From: Flavobacteriales bacterium
GTDB taxonomy: Bacteria > Bacteroidota > Bacteroidia > Flavobacteriales_D > Cryomorphaceae
Reading direction: 5' to 3'
Length of the DNA stretch: 5,999 nt
Assembly (NCBI GenBank): GCA_020200995.1
Contig: JAIVHQ010000062.1
Span: 1-5,999, forward strand
Shown: positions 1-5,999 of the stretch, in pieces
Numbering within the stretch: the first letter of the stretch is position 1
How the letters are laid out: every line of letters starts with the position of its first letter
Position numbers and translations under genes: made by a program
Notes under the pieces: generated by a model
The model's input: the letters and a program-made list of their open reading frames with translations, nothing else
Told to the model about the DNA's origin: nothing
The model's database searches: none

Positions 1-1130
1 GCAATCACCTGAAGGTTCACTTTGTGAGCAATGTAGACGGCACCCACATTGCTGAGACATTCAAAAAAGTGGATCCCGAAACCACGCTTTTCATTATTGC
101 TTCTAAGACCTTCACCACGCAGGAAACCATGACGAATGCGCAATCGGCGCGCTCGTGGTTCTTGAAAAATGGTGGCAGCCAGGCGGATATAGCAAGCCAT
201 TTTGTGGCGCTCTCCACAAATGCAGAGGCGGTTGGAGCTTTTGGGATCGATACGGCCAATATGTTCCGATTTTGGGACTGGGTGGGAGGAAGGTACTCGC
301 TGTGGTCGGCCATAGGGCTGCCCGTGTGTCTGGCCATCGGCTACCACCGCTTTGAAGACCTGCTCAAAGGTGCCCATGCCATGGATATGCATTTTCGGGA
401 GCAGGGAGCTGACAGCATGCCCGGTATTTTGGCTTTGCTCGGTATTTGGTACACCAATTACATGGGCGCTGAAAGCCATGCCATCCTGCCATACGATCAA
501 TACATGCACCGCTTTGCCGCTTACTTTCAGCAAGGCGATATGGAGAGCAATGGCAAGCGCACAGATCGCAACGGCCAAGAGGTGAGCTACCACACGGGCC
601 CCGTGATTTGGGGTGAACCAGGCACCAACGGGCAGCATGCGTTTTACCAGCTCATCCACCAGGGCACGCGGCTTATTCCCTGTGATTTTATCGCTCCGGC
701 AAAAAGCAGGAACCCCATCGGCGACCACCACAAAAAGCTCATGGCCAACTTTTTTGCTCAAACAGAGGCCCTGATGAAGGGAAAAACCGCTGCCGAAGCT
801 GAAGCCGAGCTCAAGGCCGCAGGCAAGGGTGACGAAGAGATTGCGCGCTTACTTCCGCACAAGGTATTTCCGGGAAACCGGCCCTCTAACTCGATCCTGG
901 TGAAAGAAGTTGATCCTTACACTTTGGGGAGCCTTGTGGCCATGTACGAACACAAAATATTCGTGCAGGGAGTGATTTGGAATATTTTCTCCTTCGATCA
1001 ATGGGGGGTGGAACTGGGAAAAGTGTTGGCCAAAAACATTCTGTCCGAACTCAGCAGCAACACCCCCGTTGATACACACGATGCGAGCACCAACGGGTTG
1101 ATTAACGCCTTTAAAGCCATGCGCGAATAG
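1..1130 (+). CDS. pgi: Glucose-6-phosphate isomerase, C-terminal part (5' end outside window)
   Basis: Interconverts glucose 6-phosphate and fructose 6-phosphate in the cytoplasm (glycolysis and gluconeogenesis). The frame is already open at base 3, reading NHLKVHFVSNVDGTH, so the GTG at 24 is an internal Val and not a start. About 375 residues are visible; the family is usually about 550, so roughly the first third is missing. Both family signatures are present: DWVGGRYSLWSAIG (bases 276-317) and GVIWNIFSFDQWGVELGK (969-1022). The catalytic residues known from E. coli and rabbit PGI can be placed: Glu in GDMESNGK (codon 543-545), His in YQLIHQGT (657-659) and Lys at the end of the second signature (1020-1022). 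SKTFTTQET, the phosphate-binding stretch, is intact. The stop is TAG at 1128-1130. Nothing suggests decay. A hairpin follows 8 bases after the stop and the next gene starts 83 bases downstream on the same strand. Confidence 0.97.
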   Translation, partial: NHLKVHFVSNVDGTHIAETFKKVDPETTLFIIASKTFTTQETMTNAQSARSWFLKNGGSQADIASHFVALSTNAEAVGAFGIDTANMFRFWDWVGGRYSLWSAIGLPVCLAIGYHRFEDLLKGAHAMDMHFREQGADSMPGILALLGIWYTNYMGAESHAILPYDQYMHRFAAYFQQGDMESNGKRTDRNGQEVSYHTGPVIWGEPGTNGQHAFYQLIHQGTRLIPCDFIAPAKSRNPIGDHHKKLMANFFAQTEALMKGKTAAEAEAELKAAGKGDEEIARLLPHKVFPGNRPSNSILVKEVDPYTLGSLVAMYEHKIFVQGVIWNIFSFDQWGVELGKVLAKNILSELSSNTPVDTHDASTNGLINAFKAMRE

Positions 1131-1138
1131 TTCCGAAC

Positions 1139-1160
1139 TGAAACCATCAGGGTGGTTTCA
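1139..1160 (+). terminator. Hairpin after pgi, no T-tract
   Basis: TGAAACCA (1139-1146) and TGGTTTCA (1153-1160) form a perfect 8 bp stem with a 6-base loop. It begins 8 bases after the pgi stop, where a terminator would be expected. It is followed by CGTACTCAGG and not by a run of T, so it is not a standard intrinsic terminator. It could be a weak terminator, a 3'-end stabilising hairpin, or chance. If it does not terminate, pgi transcription may continue into the secreted-protein gene. Confidence 0.35.
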
Positions 1161-1213
1161 CGTACTCAGGTCAAACAACTGCCTTGACAGGCGAAATCTC
1201 AAAACCTGAATAC

Positions 1214-2743
1214 ATGAAGAACTATTTACTTCCCGCCGTTGCGCTTTTTGCTGCGCAAGGGCTCTCCGCTCAAATTGAGAACGGAAACTTTGACCACTGG
1301 GTCGAGAAAGAGACCTATCAGCAGCCCACCATGGGCGTGGAAACGATGAGTTCGAACCTTGAAACCTTTCACAATGACGGGTCACTCAACGTAATGCCCG
1401 TTGACGGGCCTGACGGAAAGGCCCTCCGGCTGGAGTCGATCAATGTGGGAAATGAAACAATTCCCGGTTTCTTTATCACAGGCAATGTGCCCGATCAGGA
1501 AGGTGAAGGCCTGGTGTTCGGAGGCGGCGTGCCCCTGACCGATTCAAACATATCAGGTGTTTCGTTCAGCATTCGTCACGAAATCGATGCTTCATCTCCC
1601 GGATTTGTAATTGTCCAGTTTAAGGCCAACGGGGTTCCCGTTGGAGAGGGCAATATGGGCGCCGGCACCATGATGGTTCCTATTGCGGGCGTTGCTGAAT
1701 GGCAAGATATTAACATACAATTCGAAAATGGATTTGAAACCACCCCCGATCAATGTGTCTTTGCCGTTGCATCGGGTGACCTTTTGGGCGATGATCAGTC
1801 ATTTCCGGTCGGATCATTTATAGAAGTTGACAACCTGAATTTTATTAGTTCAACCGGTACCGAAGGCAATCAATTCATCACAGAAGATGAAATATCTGTG
1901 AATCCGGCAGCGCAGGTATTTCCCGGTGGAAATTTTGAAAACTGGACGGATGTAGCTGCCGAACTCACCCCTGCCGGTGTGCTCGTACAGTTCGATCCTT
2001 TCACGACGACATACGAACGAACCGAAGATGCAAGCAGTGGTATGTACGCCCTTGCACTCAACACGGTAGGTGGTGATGGCTGGTCAAACCCGACCAAGGC
2101 TGTTTTTGCTGAAGGTGAACTCGATAACGCTGTTCCTTATATCGAGATTAATGAATCGCACAGGTCAGTGTCATTTGCGTACAAATTTGAAGCAGAAGAC
2201 GACAAAGCGTCTGCAGTTGTTCACTTTTTTGCCCAAACAGGTGATGGTAGTTTTGATGAGGTTTTTGACAAAGAGTTTATTCTTGAGCCAACAGATCAAT
2301 ATACAGTGGTGGAATACACCTTTCGGGAGGACCTTGAGGCATTGTTGCCTATGCGCGGATCGATGGCCGAAGTCACCCACGTTTCCATCGAGTTTAATTC
2401 GGGAATTTGGGCTGAAGGCAATACCCCGAAAGCGGGAAGCGTGTTGAAAGTAGACGAAGTGGCCTTAAGTGGCGGCTCTTTGCGCAACGAAACACGCGCT
2501 GTCTTCACACCAGGGGTAACAGCTTTCCCCAATCCCGCCACCCATAGGGTAAGCTTCGAATTTACGTTGCCACGCTCGGGTTTCTACCGCGTATTTAACG
2601 CCACGGGAGCACAGGTCGACGTGAAACAATTTAGCAGCGCCAAGACACTTGTCTACGAAGTGAACCACTTGCGCTCAGGTGTGTATTTCTTCCGCTTCCA
2701 GCACAATGCGGGAGTGGATGTGGTACGCGTTATTGTGCATTAA
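1214..2743 (+). CDS. Secreted T9SS-sorted protein with two related beta-rich modules, function unknown
   Basis: A 509-residue exported protein. I chose ATG 1214 over the in-frame TTG 1184 because it puts the signal peptide (MKNYLLPAVALFAAQGLSA, cleavage probably before Gln20) at the N-terminus. Residues about 21-213 and 235-421 look like two diverged copies of one module. Each opens with an aromatic motif (GNFDHW at 24, GNFENW at 239), has a matching mid strand (GVSFSIRHE / SVSFAYKFE) and closes with a similar strand (GSFIEVDNLNF at 200, GSVLKVDEVAL at 408). The pattern suggests jelly-roll, carbohydrate-binding-like domains, but that is inference. Residues about 434-509 are a type A T9SS C-terminal sorting domain: FPNPATHRV, GFYRVFNATGAQV, LRSGVYFFRF and a final RVIVH. 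The tail is normally removed on export and the cargo released or anchored at the surface. No catalytic motif is visible. Upstream is A-rich without a Shine-Dalgarno, and a strong terminator follows. Confidence 0.9.
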   Translation: MKNYLLPAVALFAAQGLSAQIENGNFDHWVEKETYQQPTMGVETMSSNLETFHNDGSLNVMPVDGPDGKALRLESINVGNETIPGFFITGNVPDQEGEGLVFGGGVPLTDSNISGVSFSIRHEIDASSPGFVIVQFKANGVPVGEGNMGAGTMMVPIAGVAEWQDINIQFENGFETTPDQCVFAVASGDLLGDDQSFPVGSFIEVDNLNFISSTGTEGNQFITEDEISVNPAAQVFPGGNFENWTDVAAELTPAGVLVQFDPFTTTYERTEDASSGMYALALNTVGGDGWSNPTKAVFAEGELDNAVPYIEINESHRSVSFAYKFEAEDDKASAVVHFFAQTGDGSFDEVFDKEFILEPTDQYTVVEYTFREDLEALLPMRGSMAEVTHVSIEFNSGIWAEGNTPKAGSVLKVDEVALSGGSLRNETRAVFTPGVTAFPNPATHRVSFEFTLPRSGFYRVFNATGAQVDVKQFSSAKTLVYEVNHLRSGVYFFRFQHNAGVDVVRVIVH

Positions 2744-2751
2744 TTACGAGA

Positions 2752-2766
2752 CCCGTTTGAAACGGG
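2752..2766 (+). other. Short inverted repeat just after the secreted-protein gene
   Basis: CCCGTTTGAAACGGG is a perfect inverted repeat starting 9 bases after the TAA stop. It can fold as a 5 bp stem with a 5-base loop. It lies about 40 bases before the main terminator and is followed by only a short, interrupted T-run (CCATATTTT). It may help processing or termination, but it is too small to be sure. Confidence 0.3.
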
Positions 2767-2803
2767 ACCATATTTTCAGCATTACTGTGAACGATGCAAG
2801 CAG

Positions 2804-2839
2804 AGCGGCTGTACCGAAAGGTGCAGCCGCTTTTTTTTT
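2804..2839 (+). terminator. Strong intrinsic terminator of the secreted-protein gene
   Basis: AGCGGCTG (2804-2811) pairs with CAGCCGCT (2824-2831). The stem continues inward through a T-G wobble and ACC/GGT to a GAAA tetraloop (2816-2819), giving about 12 bp in total. Nine T residues follow directly (2831-2839). This is a textbook factor-independent terminator in the plus direction. It closes the transcript that ends at 2743 and makes a separate promoter for the transporter at 3097 likely. Confidence 0.93.
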
Positions 2840-2947
2840 GATGAGGTTCGAGCCGTTTAGTGTCTGTATTACACGATGTGATTTTTTTATATCTTGCCGC
2901 CCTTTAGTCGCTGTCCATAAAGTCCGCTATCTGCCTTGCACTTGTTC

Positions 2948-2986
2948 TAAAAACAGTCATTGACCTGAGTCAACTCCTTGTTTTTA
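2948..2986. promoter_or_regulatory. Imperfect dyad upstream of the transporter, possible operator or leader hairpin
   Basis: The outer arms TAAAAACA (2948-2955) and TGTTTTTA (2979-2986) pair over 8 bp. The inner arms TTGAC (2960-2964) and GTCAA (2969-2973) pair over 5 bp around CTGA, with a small asymmetric internal loop between the two stems. The centre is about 130 bases before the transporter start. It could be a regulator-binding site (sugar transport genes in this phylum are often controlled by LacI- or AraC-type regulators), an RNA structure, or chance in AT-rich DNA. No regulator gene is visible in the window. Confidence 0.25.
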
Positions 2987-3028
2987 AAACTGCGTGCGCG
3001 TTGCTATCGAACTTTATGGCTCAGCCAC

Positions 3029-3055
3029 TTGGAACTATTTAGGTCGTTCTCTTTG
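3029..3055 (+). promoter_or_regulatory. Weak Bacteroidota-type promoter candidate for the transporter
   Basis: The Bacteroidota housekeeping promoter is TTG, about 17-23 bases, then TANNTTTG. Here TTG (3029-3031) is followed after 16 bases by TCTCTTTG (3048-3055). That matches the -7 box at five of six fixed positions (C for the A) with a slightly short spacer. It would start transcription near 3062 and leave a leader of about 35 bases before ATG 3097. I found no better match between the terminator and the gene. Confidence 0.25.
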
Positions 3056-3096
3056 AGGCAACCGCGGAAAACGCACACACCGAATAAACCATCCAC

Positions 3097-4560
3097 ATGG
3101 AAAAACCGAAACTTTCGTATTGGCAGATTTGGAATGTTAGTTTTGGATTTCTTGGTGTTCAGTTTGGTTTTGCATTGCAAAATGCCAATATCAGCCGGGT
3201 GCTGGAAAACCTCGGCGCCGACCTGCACTCCCTTTCTCTTTTCTGGCTGGCTGCCCCCATTATGGGGCTGATCGTGCAGCCCATCGTGGGTGGGGCATCT
3301 GACCTTACCTGGCACAAGCGCTTCGGGAGGCGGGGGCCGTTCCTGCTCGGGGGTGCATTTTTTGCCGCGCTCGGGATGTTTCTGATGCCCAATTCGCCGC
3401 TCTTTGTTCAAATTATGCCGGCCATGTTTTTCGGCGGACTCATGCTCGCCATTATGGACGGGAGCTTCAACGTCACCATGCAGCCTTTTCGCGCCCTCGT
3501 GGCCGATATGGTTCCCAAAGAACAGCGCAACATCGGCTACAGCATTCAGTCGCTTCTCATAAACATCGGAGCAGTGATCGGTTCGGCATTGCCTTTTATT
3601 CTCACCAATGTGATCGGCCTCGAAAATGTCGCCGAACAAGGCAAGGTCTCAGCATCGGTCACCTGGGCTTTTTACATCGGCGCCACCATACTGCTCGGCT
3701 CGGTGCTGTGGACGGTTTTTAAAACCAAAGAGTACGCGCCCGCCGAATACTTTGCCTACGAAGGCATCGATCCCGAAGTGATCAAGACGCAGCGCGAGCT
3801 GGATGCCAAAAAGCCTTTCCTGAAGAAAGTCACTGACTTTATCGGCCTGGTGGTGCACATGCCAAAAACCATGAAGCAGCTTGCGGTGGTACAGTTTTTC
3901 TCATGGTTTGCCCTCTACCTCATGTGGGTGTACACCACTCCGGCCATCGGACAGTACATTTGGGATGTTCCGGTAGAGTACTTCGGCGATGTGAAAGATG
4001 TACCGGAAGTGTACAAAACGGCCAAAGGCGCTTCGGGCGATTGGGTCGGAATTCTGTTTGCCGGCTACTCCCTTTTTGCCGCCTTATTTTCAATGGTCAT
4101 GAACCGCATCGCCGATAAAATCGGCAGGAAGCTGACGTACTCCGTTTCGCTCTTGCTCGGCGGACTCAGCTTCATTGCCTTTTTGCTTTTTGCGGGTGGG
4201 GAAGTGATTGAGATTAATCTTTTTATTGCCCGCTTTGAAGTGCCCTCCGGCGCAGCACTTTTGATGATTCCCATGATCGGCATCGGCATCGCCTGGGCCG
4301 CCATTCTGGCCATGCCCTACGCCATTCTCTCCAACGCCATCCCCGCCGACAAAATGGGCATCTACATGGGGATCTTCAACTTTACCATCGCCGGCCCGCA
4401 AATCATCAGCGGTATATTCGGCGGGATGATTTTGAAACACTTCTTCGACAATGAGGCGATTTTTATCATCGTCCTCGCGGGAATCAGTATGGTGCTGGGG
4501 GCGGTGTCGGTGGTGTTTGTGAAGGAGACGGATGCCAAGGGCGAGACGGTCGTGCAGTAG
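3097..4560 (+). CDS. MFS sugar transporter, SLC45 / sucrose-maltose type
   Basis: A 487-residue inner-membrane permease, probably a proton-coupled importer of maltose, sucrose or short malto-oligosaccharides. ATG 3097 is the first possible start, since an in-frame TAA lies at 3085-3087. Twelve hydrophobic helices can be drawn at about residues 11-29, 46-66, 80-97, 103-121, 148-172, 188-207, 262-285, 314-334, 348-366, 386-410, 420-445 and 453-475, with the usual long cytoplasmic loop between helices 6 and 7. The loop 2-3 motif SDLTWHKRFGRRGPF (68-82) matches the R-x-G-R-R-x-P stretch typical of SLC45 and plant sucrose carriers. Its counterpart between helices 8 and 9 is NRIADKIGRK (336-345). 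The 28-residue outside loop between helices 7 and 8 is rather long. The gene converges on a GH13 enzyme, which supports an alpha-glucan substrate. Its last Gln codon and TAG stop lie inside a repeat unit. Substrate and coupling ion are inferred from family and context. Confidence 0.9.
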   Translation: MEKPKLSYWQIWNVSFGFLGVQFGFALQNANISRVLENLGADLHSLSLFWLAAPIMGLIVQPIVGGASDLTWHKRFGRRGPFLLGGAFFAALGMFLMPNSPLFVQIMPAMFFGGLMLAIMDGSFNVTMQPFRALVADMVPKEQRNIGYSIQSLLINIGAVIGSALPFILTNVIGLENVAEQGKVSASVTWAFYIGATILLGSVLWTVFKTKEYAPAEYFAYEGIDPEVIKTQRELDAKKPFLKKVTDFIGLVVHMPKTMKQLAVVQFFSWFALYLMWVYTTPAIGQYIWDVPVEYFGDVKDVPEVYKTAKGASGDWVGILFAGYSLFAALFSMVMNRIADKIGRKLTYSVSLLLGGLSFIAFLLFAGGEVIEINLFIARFEVPSGAALLMIPMIGIGIAWAAILAMPYAILSNAIPADKMGIYMGIFNFTIAGPQIISGIFGGMILKHFFDNEAIFIIVLAGISMVLGAVSVVFVKETDAKGETVVQ

Positions 4561-4634
4561 AGGCGCAAAATATTGCAGTAGAGGCGCAAGATTTTGCAGT
4601 GGAGGCGCAAGATTTTGCGCCTCTACTGCAAAAT
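4554..4634. repeat. Three 21-base direct repeats plus one inverted copy
   Basis: Direct units start at 4554, 4575 and 4596. Each is 21 bases and shares the core GCAGTAGAGGCGCAA; the third has TGG in place of TAG. They end in slightly different A/T stretches (AAATATT in the first, AGATTTT in the other two). The inverted copy TTGCGCCTCTACTGC occupies 4615-4629. The first unit overlaps the last codons of the transporter and the inverted copy overlaps the last codons of the GH13 gene. It resembles the short dispersed palindromes (a GTAGAG...CTCTAC type) that I recall from intergenic DNA of Bacteroidota and cyanobacteria. That resemblance is from memory and not from a search. Confidence 0.93.
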
Positions 4635-4637
4635 TTT
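4591..4637. terminator. Long hairpin between convergent genes, probable bidirectional terminator
   Basis: The third direct repeat and the inverted copy pair over 20 bp: left arm 4591-4610, loop GATT (4611-4614), right arm 4615-4634, with one G-T wobble where the third repeat has G. TTT follows on the plus side. The outer five pairs are A/T, so the transcript end in either direction is a U- or A-rich edge on a GC-rich stem. The position between two facing stop codons fits a shared terminator. The T-tract outside the stem is short, so efficiency is uncertain. Confidence 0.65.
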
Positions 4638-5999
4638 AAAAATCCCAAAGCTAAACCCGGGCAATTTCATATTGTCTTCATCAAATTCCACATCGCCGAT
4701 GATGCGCTCGGGGGTGCTGCCTTCGGGCATGAGTTCTTCAAACATTGATTTGGGTCTCGATTGTGGATCAGCGGTGGTGTTGACGGCGATCAGAAAAACG
4801 GCCTCGTCGTCGTGGCGAAAATACGCGTACACGCCGTCGGTGGGCGCGTACTGGGTGGTCTTGCCGGTCTGAAGGGCCGGGTTATTCTGCCGAAGCAGGG
4901 CCAGGGTGCGGATGAGGTTGTAGGCGCGGTTTTCATCATCGGTGCGCCCTTCACGGGAAAATTTGTCGACCCCGTCGCCGGGCCAGCCACCCGGAAAGTC
5001 TTCGCGAATCTTGCCGTGGCCATCGGTTTCGGCCATCAAAATCTCAGTGCCGTAGTAGAGGCTCGGAATGCCGCGCAGCGTGAATAACAAACCTATTCCG
5101 ATGGCGAATTTTTTAAAATCCTGATTCACCACACCGTAAAATCGGGCCACGTCGTGGTTGTCTACGAAAGTCACGAGATTTTCGGGGTGTTCGTAAAGGT
5201 AGTCCGACGCCATGGTGTAATAAAGTCTGTTGATGCCCTCCGTCCATCCCGGGTTGCGGGTGAGGGCGTCGTTGATGGCGTAATGCACCTGAAAGTCGGT
5301 GAGGCCCTCGATGTGGTTGGGTTCGGGTCCGAGGGCATCGCCCAGAAAGTAGCCCTGCACCTGCGGACCGTGCACCCAGGTTTCTGCAAAGATGAAAAGG
5401 TCGGGGTAGTGCGCCTCCACCTTTTGGGCCCATTCGCGCATAAATCCCTGATCGGGGTAGGCGTAAGTGTCGATGCGCAGGGCATCGATGCCGTACTCCT
5501 CAATCCACCACAGGGTTTGTTGGATGAGGTAGGTGGCCACGCGCGGGTGGGTTTGGTCAAGATCGGGCATGTGCCTGTCAAACCACCCGTCGGTCATCCG
5601 GTCTTTGTCGTACCGCGACGCGTAGGGGTCCATCAGCGTGGTGGCCCGGTAATTGGTTTGGGTGTATTCAGCGTGGTTGTGAAACCAGGTCGAATCGGGC
5701 ATATCAGCGTAGATGTGGTGCTTGTCGCCGACGTGGTTGTACACCACGTCCATCACCATTTTCATTCCGCGGTTGTGGAGGGAGTCGCAGAGGGCGCCAA
5801 AAAGTTCATTGGTGCCGAATCGGCGGTCTATCTTATAGTGATCGGTGAAGGCGTATCCGTGGTAGGAGGCTTTGGGCTGGTCGTTTTCATAAAGCGGGTT
5901 GGGCCACACGGCCGTCACGCCGAGGTCGGCGATGAAGTCGAGGTGGTCGATGATGCCTTGTATGTCGCCGCCGTGGCGGGCGTAAGGTTCGCTGCGATC
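4623..5999 (-). CDS. GH13 alpha-glucan hydrolase, neopullulanase/cyclomaltodextrinase (SusA-like), 5' end outside window
   Basis: Hydrolyses alpha-1,4-glucans such as malto-oligosaccharides, cyclodextrins or pullulan, by family. The frame is open to the right edge (DRSEPYARHGGDIQGIIDHL), so GTG 5918 is an internal Val and the real start is beyond 5999. The 458 visible residues cover most of the (beta/alpha)8 barrel and the C-terminal beta domain (roughly 4623-4870). The GH13 regions are intact: DVVYNH (Asp 5748-5750, His 5733-5735), the MPDLD motif (5556-5570) typical of neopullulanase relatives, ALRIDTYAYP with the nucleophile Asp (5469-5471), FAETW with the acid/base Glu (5382-5384), and FVDNHD with the third carboxylate Asp (5151-5153). 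WWIEEYGIDALRID is much like Bacteroidota SusA. The missing part should hold any signal peptide and the N-terminal beta domain, so location (periplasm or cytoplasm) cannot be read. The last residues KILQ and the TAG stop fall in the inverted repeat copy. It converges on the sugar transporter. Exact substrate is inferred. Confidence 0.93.
   Translation of the reverse strand, partial: DRSEPYARHGGDIQGIIDHLDFIADLGVTAVWPNPLYENDQPKASYHGYAFTDHYKIDRRFGTNELFGALCDSLHNRGMKMVMDVVYNHVGDKHHIYADMPDSTWFHNHAEYTQTNYRATTLMDPYASRYDKDRMTDGWFDRHMPDLDQTHPRVATYLIQQTLWWIEEYGIDALRIDTYAYPDQGFMREWAQKVEAHYPDLFIFAETWVHGPQVQGYFLGDALGPEPNHIEGLTDFQVHYAINDALTRNPGWTEGINRLYYTMASDYLYEHPENLVTFVDNHDVARFYGVVNQDFKKFAIGIGLLFTLRGIPSLYYGTEILMAETDGHGKIREDFPGGWPGDGVDKFSREGRTDDENRAYNLIRTLALLRQNNPALQTGKTTQYAPTDGVYAYFRHDDEAVFLIAVNTTADPQSRPKSMFEELMPEGSTPERIIGDVEFDEDNMKLPGFSFGIFKILQ

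Larger units (their letters stand above)
2744..3096. other. Gene-free intergenic region upstream of the transporter
   Basis: These 353 bases lie between the T9SS gene and the MFS gene. The first 100 hold the small inverted repeat and the intrinsic terminator. The remaining 257 bases are the expected promoter and leader of the transporter and contain an AT-rich patch (about 2880-2895), an imperfect dyad (2948-2986) and one weak promoter candidate (3029-3055). Short open frames crossing the region have no recognisable product and no plausible start context. I see no tRNA, riboswitch or insertion-sequence end. Confidence 0.7.

Noticed and set aside
1184..1213. Upstream TTG start for the secreted protein, giving ten extra residues
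   Set aside because: It would place MTGEISKPEY before the signal peptide. ATG 1214 gives a normal positively charged N-terminus directly followed by the hydrophobic core.
2884..2895. AT-rich TATATCTTGC as a promoter -7 box for the transporter
   Set aside because: It lacks one T of the TTTG element and has no TTG at a suitable distance upstream; it would also give a leader of about 200 bases. It is weaker than the 3029-3055 candidate.
2679..2963. Plus-strand open frame crossing the end of the secreted-protein gene and the terminator
   Set aside because: It overlaps the sorting domain in another frame, contains the terminator hairpin and T-run inside its coding part, and matches no family I know.
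3004..3639. A 211-codon open frame on the minus strand across the start of the transporter gene
   Set aside because: It is antisense to a clear 12-helix permease, its translation is rich in His, Arg and Pro with no recognisable domain, and it runs into the intergenic leader. It is a by-product of the codon use of the real gene.
4554..4634. Small CRISPR array
   Set aside because: The repeats are head-to-tail with no spacers between them, the unit is only 21 bases, one copy is inverted, and no cas gene is nearby.
5113..5581. Two overlapping minus-strand open frames (5113-5433 and 5171-5581) within the GH13 gene
   Set aside because: They are other frames of the same strand as the GH13 gene, whose catalytic motifs are all intact in its own frame. 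Their translations are Pro/Arg/Thr-rich low-complexity sequence, so no frameshift or second gene is needed.

Overview
The window looks like a chromosomal segment from a member of the Bacteroidota. Three things point there. One gene carries a C-terminal type IX secretion (T9SS) sorting domain. The starch enzyme at the right end resembles the SusA-type neopullulanases of that phylum. The start codons have no Shine-Dalgarno-like purine block in front of them. I cannot place it below phylum level. The DNA is compact, with four protein genes, two of them cut by the window edges.

Layout, left to right. (1) The C-terminal two thirds of glucose-6-phosphate isomerase (pgi), running in from the left edge and ending at 1130, followed by a small hairpin. 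(2) A 509-residue secreted protein (1214-2743) with a signal peptide, two related beta-rich modules and a T9SS sorting domain, closed by a strong intrinsic terminator at 2804-2839. (3) A 353-base gene-free stretch holding that terminator, a dyad and a weak promoter candidate. (4) An inner-membrane sugar transporter of the MFS, SLC45/sucrose-maltose type (3097-4560). (5) A cluster of three 21-base direct repeats plus one inverted copy (4554-4634), which lies between, and overlaps the ends of, two convergent genes. (6) A GH13 neopullulanase/cyclomaltodextrinase-like gene on the minus strand (4623 to beyond 5999), 5'-truncated by the right edge.

Functionally, the transporter and the GH13 enzyme fit an alpha-glucan utilisation locus: the enzyme shortens malto-oligosaccharides or cyclodextrins and the permease carries small di- or oligosaccharides across the inner membrane. 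Pgi takes the resulting glucose 6-phosphate into glycolysis, although it is a housekeeping gene and its proximity may be chance. The secreted T9SS protein has no recognisable catalytic domain. I see no CRISPR array, RNA gene, transposase or phage gene. The most unusual feature is the repeat cluster: copies in opposite orientation supply the last Gln codon and the TAG stop of both convergent genes.
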